Part shown: one piece after another, positions 5,209 through 11,529 of the stretch
Layout of the letters: each line of letters begins with the position of its first letter
How positions within the stretch are numbered: position 1 is the stretch's first letter
Notes under the pieces: generated by a model
What the model saw: the letters and a program-made list of their open reading frames with translations, nothing else
Database searches by the model: none
What the model was told of the DNA's origin: nothing
Made by a program: the position numbers and the translations under genes
Assembly (NCBI GenBank): GCA_026770595.1
Contig: MU634541.1
Coordinates: 1 to 11,529, forward strand
DNA from: Ochromonadaceae sp. CCMP2298
Lineage: Eukaryota; Sar; Synurophyceae; Ochromonadales; Ochromonadaceae
Direction of reading: 5' to 3'
DNA: 11,529 nt

Positions 5209-8200
5209 ATGTCGGTGACCAGCAAAACGCTCGGCTCGTCGCCCCCAGGGAATCTCGACGAGAAGTACTTCGGCGAGAACTCCAAGAGGTCCTTCGTCGA
5301 CACCTACCGGCAGCTGAAAAAGCATGGTGAGCTCCTGGCGGGCGGGTATGAAGAGCTGGAGGAGCTGATTACCAAGCCGATGTCGCAGAACGTGCTAGCG
5401 AGGTCTGTGGAGGAGCTCAAGCTAGCGGGAGTGCTCACGCCCCGTGCAGAGCCTGCATCCCGCTCCACCACCCCGCCGAAGAGGACCAACAAGTTCAAGT
5501 TGGCCGACGACGAGGAGGAGGGAACTTTCCTGACGAAGATCGGGGGCGAGGGAGAGGACGATGAATCTGTTGCGGACGGAGACTCGGTATCGGCCCTGGG
5601 TGCGGGCAGCGCCATGCCACGGGGGGAGCTGGACGGTGGAGACTCGCTGGGCACGCTGGATATGAGTCTGCTGCGGCTGGGCGAGGACGGGAGAGGGCGG
5701 GGTGACCGGTTAGGCGGGGGGGTTGGGGGTGACGGGTCCCTGATAAGCGCACAGGAGGAGGAGGACCTGGCCACGGAGTACACCTACCGCACCGCCTCTC
5801 CCAGGGCAGTCTTCATCACCGGCTGCCTCAGACACAACATCCCCCCCATCACCATCGCACTGGTGCGCAAAAACCTCACCAGCACCATCAACCTGTCCCA
5901 TATGGGCATCGGGGATACCGTGGCCTCCATACTAGCCGCTTGTCTCGCCTCCCTCCCCTACCTGCAGGTGCTGAACCTATCAGACAACAACCTAACAGAC
6001 GACGGCCTGGCCCAGCTGCTCTACAGCGCCTCACAGCACGAGGAGCTCGAAGGTGTGTAACCTTACCCCCCTTACCCCCCTCACCCCCCTCACCCCCTTA
6101 CCTTCTTGTCACCCCCTCAACCCCTCAACCCCCTCACCCCCCCTCCAGTGCTCAACGTCTCCAACAATATAATCGGGTACGAATCCGCCACCGCCCTGGG
6201 CAAGTACCTGGGCCAGCCCCACTGCCGCCTGCAGGTACGCATACTTAGGCCCTTTTCCCCCTTTTCCTAGTTATGGCCCTTTCTGCCCATCTACCCTTAT
6301 GCCCTGCCCTGCCCTGCCACCCTGCCCTGCGTATCCCTTTCAAAAATGCATTTCTGACTTTTGCCGTGCAGTCCCTAGTGCTGCAGGACAACAACATCGA
6401 CGACTCTGAGTGCCACCGCATCTGCGAGGTGCTAAAAAACAACCCCAATCTGACTGAGCTGGATCTGTCCAACAACCAGCTAGGAAAGGTAAACTCATGT
6501 ACTACTCATATACTACTCATATACTACTACTCAATATACCACTACTCAAATACTCATATACTCATATACTAACATACTATTACTGCTGAAAGGACGAAAA
6601 CCTCAACGTGGTCAAGCCCAGCTTCGTCACAGGCGGGGAGGCGCTGGCGGCGTTATTGGAGGGGGGGAGTTCACTGCAGAAGCTCGTCCTGCACTGGAAT
6701 ATGATACGCCTGGACGGGGCGGTGGCCCTCTGCAGCGCTCTGAACAACAACAAGCACCTAACCTTTCTCGACATCTCGTACAACACCATCTGCAACGCGG
6801 GCGCCATGGTGCTGGGGCGCGCTTTGGTGGACAACTGCACGCTAACGACGCTTAATGTAGCGCACAACAACATACACGACATGGGGGCGTTTGCGCTGCT
6901 CAGCGGGGTCACCGACAATCGCACCCTTAAGAGCCTGAATATCAACGGGAACCCTATAGGAGAGCAGGGGTGTCAGTCCCTCGTGATGGCGCTGCTTGCG
7001 TCGGACCCCCAGCTGAGCATATCAGCGGAGGGCTGTGACTTCAGGTATACGAGTTCGGGACACACGAAGTTCGATCCGAGTGGTGAGTGTGTGCGTGTGT
7101 GTAGTGCGTGCTTGTTTATTTGTTTCTTTGTTTCTTGTTTATTTGTTTATTTGTGTGTGCGTATGTGTTATGCTGTTCTCCTTTCCTTATCTTTTTTTTT
7201 AACTCGCACCACACCACTCTGCACAGACTGCTACGGCTCCTACTCCCTCGACCTCTCCTCCGCCTACGACCGCGCCCTGTTCGTGGAGCTGCTCAGAGTC
7301 ACCGCAATCAACCCAAAAGTGGCCATCAAAACCATGGAAGTTATGCCAGAGGGCAAGGGCGCATCGGAGTTTTTTAACGTTTCGCGCATGGCGGTGCGGA
7401 AGGAGAGGATGTCTCGGGAGGAAGAGGAGGAGCTGGATGAGTTCGAGAAGATCCATAGCATCTCCAAGATGTCTTATATGGAGATATACAGAATCGTGAA
7501 GGTGTGTTATGTATATAATCGTATACGTTTATATACCCCCTAATCACATTTATACTCATATTAATACCCCCCGACACGCACCACCCCCCCCCACACAAAC
7601 ACACTATTTCCTTCACACTCACACACACACACACACTACCCTCTTCTCCCCACACTCCTCCCCACCCCCCCCCAGCCCTTCGACTACGATGACCTAGAGC
7701 GCTTCTCCACATTCCACCTAGCCCCCCTCTTACTGCAGATGGGCATCGAACTGCACCCCTCCTCTCTGGCCAACCTCGTCCAGCTGCTCGACCCCTTCTC
7801 CTACGGCTTTATCGAATTGTCCCAGTTCTACAAATTCCTCCGACGCTGCCAGGTACGTGTCCGAATTACATAACATACGTCTTTTTTTCGTCCACCAAAT
7901 CTGGTCTTTTAACCTCGAACACGCATACGCCAACTGTTTTTTTCTCTAAAACTTTATTCTTTGTGGTTTATCTAATTCGGTCTACGCCTCTCAGGACGTA
8001 ACGGTCACAAAGATTCACGACCTGAAGAACCAGTCCCTGCACCTGATCTCCGGCTCGAGCAAGGTTGGAGGGGGGGGTGGGGGTGGAGGGGGGGGGGACT
8101 TCCAGATACCCTCCAAGGGCACTGTGAGACTGGCCGTAGTGGAGCCGCAGATCGACTCTACCACGGAGGCACATAGCCAGCACCTGACTAAAAGAGCCTA

Positions 8201-11200
8201 CCAGAGGGTAGTGGAGGTGGCTAATAAAACCACAAATAGCGCCAAGGTTATACTGAACGCGCTGGAAGGGAGGGTGTTGTTTTTGGAAGAGGCGAGGTTT
8301 TTATACGGGCATTTGCTGATGCTGTTCGATGACAGCGTGGAGGCGTTGGCGGCGCTGTTGCCCTTCGTGCACAGTACTGTGGACGCGAATATGCTCCTAA
8401 GGTGCTGCATGGGGTACGATTTGAAGAAGATACGCAGGCTGAAGCAGAAGGTAGGCGCAATACATATACATACATACTACATATATGCACACATATACAT
8501 ACATAAATACCTACATACATAGATTCAATACATATAAGCCTAACCCGACACACACACTCACAACCCCCACGCTCCTACCTCTATCCCCCAAACCCTAAAA
8601 CCCAACCCAACCCATTTAAACCCACCCACCCTCATCCAAAAACCCATAAAAACCCACCCAACCTCCTCATAAAACCCATTAAAACCCCCAGGTGGGTCCC
8701 ATCTACAACAGTCTTCTGGGCATCTACAGCGGGTTCTACTCCCTCGACCTGTCCCTGCCCTCGCACCGCCGCTGCTGGAAAATCCTGCTCACGAAAAGCG
8801 TCGTGGTGGGGCAGGTACGTATGTGTATGTATGTGTATGTTTGTACGTATGTACTTACTTATATATGTATGTATGTGTATTTATGTGTGTACTTACGTAT
8901 GTATGTCGGTATTTATATATTTATGCATGTTTGTATGCGTATTAATTTGTGTATATATGTATGTATGTATGAATGTGTGTATACATGTATGTATATAGAT
9001 ATTTATGAACATATTAAGGTACGTATGTGTCCATATATGTATGTACATGTATCTAATGTACCTTCCTTCTCCAGGAGCGAAAGCGCCACAATTTGGGGGA
9101 ACTATCGCAGCACGGGGACGGCGTCGCCTGCTTCCGAAACATAAAAGTGCTCAAGCCTTTGGCCACCGATGTGAAGGTACGTACTATATATAGAATATTT
9201 ATATAGTATATGTAGCAGTACGTGTATATATGGTGTACATACTATATGGTGTATACACTATATGTTGTACGCCTCCCACTATTACATCTGTATCATCCTC
9301 ACAAACCTTATGTCTCACCCCCTCCACACTCTAACCCTCCTCTTCTCCCCCCCAAAAAGGCTGTGGAAGTCAAGGTGTGGGAGACTGAGATATCAGAGGA
9401 GGCCAAGCGGGACCAAGAGGTGGGGCCCCTATTCGACCTGAACTCCGTGCCCAAGGTAGGTGTGGGTGTTGTAGAAATGCATAAAAGACGTCTTTTTATC
9501 CCCCCTGGTGCCAAATCTGGTCTTTCCACCTTGAACATACGCTAACTGTTTTTTTTGTAAACCCCATTTTATACTGTATGGTTTATCTTATTCGGACGCC
9601 TCTAAGGGGGGAAAGCTGGAGTTTGATTTTATACACAGTGTGCTGCCGGATCACACTGAGACAAAGCCGCTGTCGGATACGGCGTTCATACGGGTAAGCG
9701 TGTGTGTGGTGTGTGTGTGTGGTGTGCGTGTGGTATGTAGGTATGCGGATATGTGAGTACTATTATTCTATTTTATTATTATACCACTTACATTATCATT
9801 GTATATAATATTTTTTCCACACACACAGATAATCCAAATGTGCCGCCTCGTTGAAGATATCGACATGGATGATCTGTTGGAGGACCTGCTGGAGCTCGCC
9901 AAGCACTCCCGCAAGGAGCTCTTCTCCCTCGGAAGACCCTACTGGTCCCCCAGCCTCGCACTCGCCACCACCACGGCCGACAAAACCTACGCCATGTACA
10001 GTACCCTGGCCACCCGCTCAGCTACCTATGAGACATGGTCCAGGCGTGAGACGTTGGAGGTAGATGCGTCTGCCAGACATGACCACAAGTCGTCCAGACA
10101 GCCCACAGCAGCCCGACCGCGCCTATTCCCCCACCTCAGCTCTCGCCTCGCGCTGCAATTCATCAACCGCTTTGTGAAGATAGGGAAGCACAAGGGCCGC
10201 TCCGCGAAGTTGGTTTCTAAGCACAAGTGGCTGGAGCGACTGAGGGTCATAATGGCGGAAGACACCTCCTCTGCGGAATTCAAGAGCGTGAATATTCTGG
10301 AGTACTTGACGTGCGAGCTGTATGATCGGTTTATCTACTGCAGACAGTTGAGCCTGTAAGTTACACTCAGTACACTCAGTACACTCTGTCTCGCCAATCC
10401 CCCGCCTCCTAATTACCTCCGACATCTTCTTATACCTCCGATTCTGCCTACCTTTGCTCACACGATACTAACATCACCATACTATATAACTATGGTATTT
10501 TCTACACAGCCTTGTGCAGCACTTCAAGTTCGGCAAGGTGCCCCAGTCCGCCTACGGGTCGTACCGCGTCTCGCTGATCGTGACGTTGTTCGACCGGATA
10601 GTAGACCTGCACAACTTCCAGGTAGATGCAGAAGTAGTGTGTATACGTCGTATATATTTCAAAGTATGTATATTGTATATTACATACTTCAGTATATATT
10701 ACATACTTCAGAATTAATCTGAACTCATAATCTATTCTCATACTATCAATCTACTATCTATCTGCTATCTATCTACTCTCTATCTACCATCTATCTACCA
10801 TCTACACTATCAGTTCGTGTTGAAGCACCTGGACGCGGACGAGTACGCAGCCCTCATAGTGCGCGTAGGAGTGCTCAACTTCTGTAAGTCCCGTGTACTT
10901 ATGTACTTATGTACTTATGCACTTACGTACTTATTACTTATGTTCTTATCGTCTTATATCCTTATATTCTTACATTCTTATATTCTTATATTCTTATATT
11001 ATAATAATATTATTATATTCCTATTTTCCTAAATTCTCATATTCTCATATTCTCATTACCTATCCTATAGTCAACCCCTACAAGCCCGAGGGGGGGTTCA
11101 AAATCGATATGTCGAGGTGGGATGAGCGGCAGATAGGCAAGATCCTCATACACCTGTCGGTGGAGGAGGCTGGAGAGAACTGTACGTACTGTTCTCTTTT

Positions 11201-11529
11201 GTTCTTTTATTCTTATATTCTTATCTTATGTTCTTATATTCAGTATGCTTGGCACTGCTCACTGGTATTATTACATGTTCCTATGTATGTTACCATTTAT
11301 ATGTTCCTTCCATTTCATCCCTCCTAGTACATCTTCTTATCCAATTCTGTCTCTATTATGCCTACCCCTGCAACCCCCCCCCCCCCAACACAAACATACA
11401 CACGCACACACACGTACACACATATACACACACGTACACACACACTCACACACAAACACACGTACACACACACCCACACATAAACACCCACGCAGTGCGC
11501 GACGAGGAGTATTCCTTCGACCGAGAGTC
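5209..11529 (+). CDS. Large LRR protein, 16 exons, 3' end outside window
   Basis: Exons: 5209-6052, 6149-6234, 6372-6488, 6593-7082, 7227-7501, 7676-7852, 7995-8450, 8692-8814, 9075-9176, 9360-9455, 9607-9693, 9829-10355, 10510-10621, 10814-10883, 11071-11181, 11496 to the edge. All 15 introns (86 to 314 bases class; actual range 96-314) are GT-AG and every join keeps the frame, giving 1235 residues. Residues 1-200 are acidic and probably disordered. About 226-511 are leucine-rich repeats of the ribonuclease-inhibitor type (L-x-x-L-x-L-S-x-N-x-[IL]-x-D). Residues 643-654 form an EF-hand-like loop keeping D1, G6 and I8 but with Phe at 3 and Gln at 12, so calcium binding is doubtful. Three later motifs G-x-[YF]-x-[LI]-D-[LM]-S lie at 516-523, 829-836 and 1195-1202. 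A Gly-only run follows Val687 in exon 7. LRRs bind proteins; the C-terminal region is one I do not recognise. No signal peptide or membrane span is seen, so it is probably cytosolic or cytoskeletal. Confidence 0.85.
6053..6148 (+). repeat. Intron 1: C-rich simple repeat
   Basis: A 96-base phase-1 intron made almost wholly of C-rich units alternating CTTACCCCC and CTCACCCCC, ending in CCTCCAG. The join restores the LRR pattern L-x-V-L-N-V-S-N-N. Confidence 0.85.
7083..7226 (+). repeat. Intron 4: GTTT/ATTT-rich repeat
   Basis: A phase-1 intron with donor GTGAGT, then GTGTGCGT, then irregular TTTATTTG / TTTCTTTG units, then a T run. The acceptor is CTGCACAG at 7226. Confidence 0.8.
7502..7675 (+). 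repeat. Intron 5: CA-repeat and C-run intron
   Basis: A phase-0 intron with a (CA)n run at about 7615-7635, flanked by C runs, ending in CCCCCCCCCAG at 7675. Confidence 0.8.
7853..7994 (+). mobile_element. Intron 6: introner-like element, copy A
   Basis: A 142-base phase-0 GT-AG intron. Positions 7877-7994 match 9488-9606 (intron 10) along their whole length, including blocks CCAAATCTGGTCTTT, AACTGTTTTTTT, GGTTTATCT and ATTCGG, and the end ACGCCTCTNAG. CCGAATTA at 7861-7868 is exactly complementary to TAATTCGG at 7973-7980, giving an 8-base inverted repeat near the ends. The three bases before the donor (CAG) equal those at the acceptor (CAG). Related introns at non-homologous positions within one gene are the hallmark of introners, known in Micromonas, Aureococcus and others. 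No protein is encoded. The alternative is that one intron was copied to the other by recombination, though the flanking exons are unrelated. Confidence 0.6.
8451..8691 (+). repeat. Intron 7: CATA repeat and telomere-like AACCC tract
   Basis: A phase-0 intron. The first part is a degenerate (CATA)n repeat to about 8520. From about 8585 it is an A/C-only tract with irregular CCCTAAA, AACCC and CCCACC units, ending CCCCCAG. The single CCCTAAA units recall plant/algal telomere repeats but are not arrayed regularly, so I read this as low-complexity intron sequence. Confidence 0.75.
8815..9074 (+). repeat. Intron 8: GTAT repeat seeded at the donor
   Basis: A phase-0 intron beginning GTACGTATGTGTATGT; most of its 260 bases are GTAT/GTGT units, so donor-like words recur many times. 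It ends CCTTCTCCAG. The exon-side donor CAG|GTACGT is the only one that keeps the frame with the next exon. Confidence 0.8.
9456..9606 (+). mobile_element. Intron 10: introner-like element, copy B
   Basis: A 151-base phase-0 GT-AG intron whose last 119 bases are related to intron 6. The first 30 bases after the donor are not alignable. It uses an AAG acceptor and is preceded by an exon ending AAG, whereas copy A has CAG at both places. The inverted repeat seen in copy A is not kept at the 5' end, so copy B is either older, truncated or recombined. Confidence 0.6.
9694..9828 (+). repeat. Intron 11: GTGT repeat
   Basis: A phase-0 intron starting GTAAGCG, followed by a (GT)n run broken by GGTGTG, then AT-rich DNA, ending (AC)n then AG. 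Confidence 0.75.
10622..10813 (+). repeat. Intron 13: TATC repeat
   Basis: A phase-0 intron; its 3' half (about 10735-10805) is a degenerate run of CTAT/CTAC units. The first part is AT-rich with a TACATACTTCAGTATATAT-type repeat. It ends CTATCAG. Confidence 0.75.
10884..11070 (+). repeat. Intron 14: TTCTTATA minisatellite
   Basis: A phase-1 intron starting GTAAGT, with an early GTACTTAT repeat (about 10899-10945), then TTCTTATA units (about 10960-11000), then ATTCTCAT units. The TTCTTATA motif recurs in intron 15. It ends CCTATAG. Confidence 0.8.
11182..11495 (+). repeat. Intron 15: TTCTTATA and CA repeats
   Basis: A 314-base phase-1 intron, the longest here. It starts with TTCTTATA-like units shared with intron 14 and ends with a C run (about 11371-11385) and a long degenerate (CA)n tract with regular CGTACACACA units, ending CACGCAG. 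Confidence 0.8.

Noticed and set aside
5304-5783. Minus-strand open frame rich in Ser and Pro
   Set aside because: Antisense of the acidic Glu/Gly-rich exon 1, which is joined in frame to confirmed LRR exons.
8585-8691. Interstitial telomere array
   Set aside because: Only isolated CCCTAAA words in an irregular A/C tract; no regular repeat, and it lies inside a frame-preserving intron.
11380-11490. Regularly spaced CGTACACACA units, checked as a CRISPR-like array
   Set aside because: The spacers are themselves CA repeats; this is a degenerate microsatellite in a eukaryotic intron.

Overview
The window is nuclear DNA of a eukaryote, most likely an alga whose plastid came from a red alga by secondary endosymbiosis (a stramenopile such as a pelagophyte is my first guess; a haptophyte is possible). 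The reasons are: one gene is cut by 15 GT-AG introns whose exons join in frame; one protein starts with a signal peptide cleaved before Phe followed by an Arg/Ala-rich stretch, the targeting signal of such plastids; coding DNA is GC-rich with mostly G or C at third codon positions; and 29-30-residue ankyrin-type units with a 'PPCPWD' linker occur, a style common in algal genomes. Species and chromosome cannot be named from the sequence.

Layout. Positions 1-2589 hold two tandem genes on the minus strand for ankyrin-type repeat proteins. The first is cut by the window edge (start codon at 523); the second is complete (1096-2589, 497 residues). Their 5' coding ends are almost identical, while the flanking DNA has drifted, which suggests gene conversion. 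Both may have a 5' leader intron. Positions 2590-3521 are mostly non-coding, with a C-rich tract. Positions 3522-3860 (minus) hold a coding-like open frame of unknown function that meets an in-frame TAG and stays open beyond it. Positions 3985-4779 (minus) encode an INSIG-like multi-membrane-span protein with a plastid-type presequence. A 430-base divergent intergenic region with a perfect 15-base inverted repeat separates it from the last gene.

From 5209 to the right edge runs one large plus-strand gene with 16 exons (last one cut). The 1235 visible residues form an acidic disordered head, a block of leucine-rich repeats (about 226-511), a degenerate EF-hand, and a long region with three copies of a 'G-x-[YF]-x-[LI]-D-[LM]-S' motif.

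The most interesting signal is in this gene's introns. Introns 6 and 10 are recognisably the same sequence over about 118 bases, ending at the acceptor site, and in each the bases before the acceptor match those before the donor. That is what introner-like (intron-generating transposable) elements leave behind. Many of the other introns are built of simple repeats, with different motifs in different introns. I see no RNA gene and no CRISPR array.
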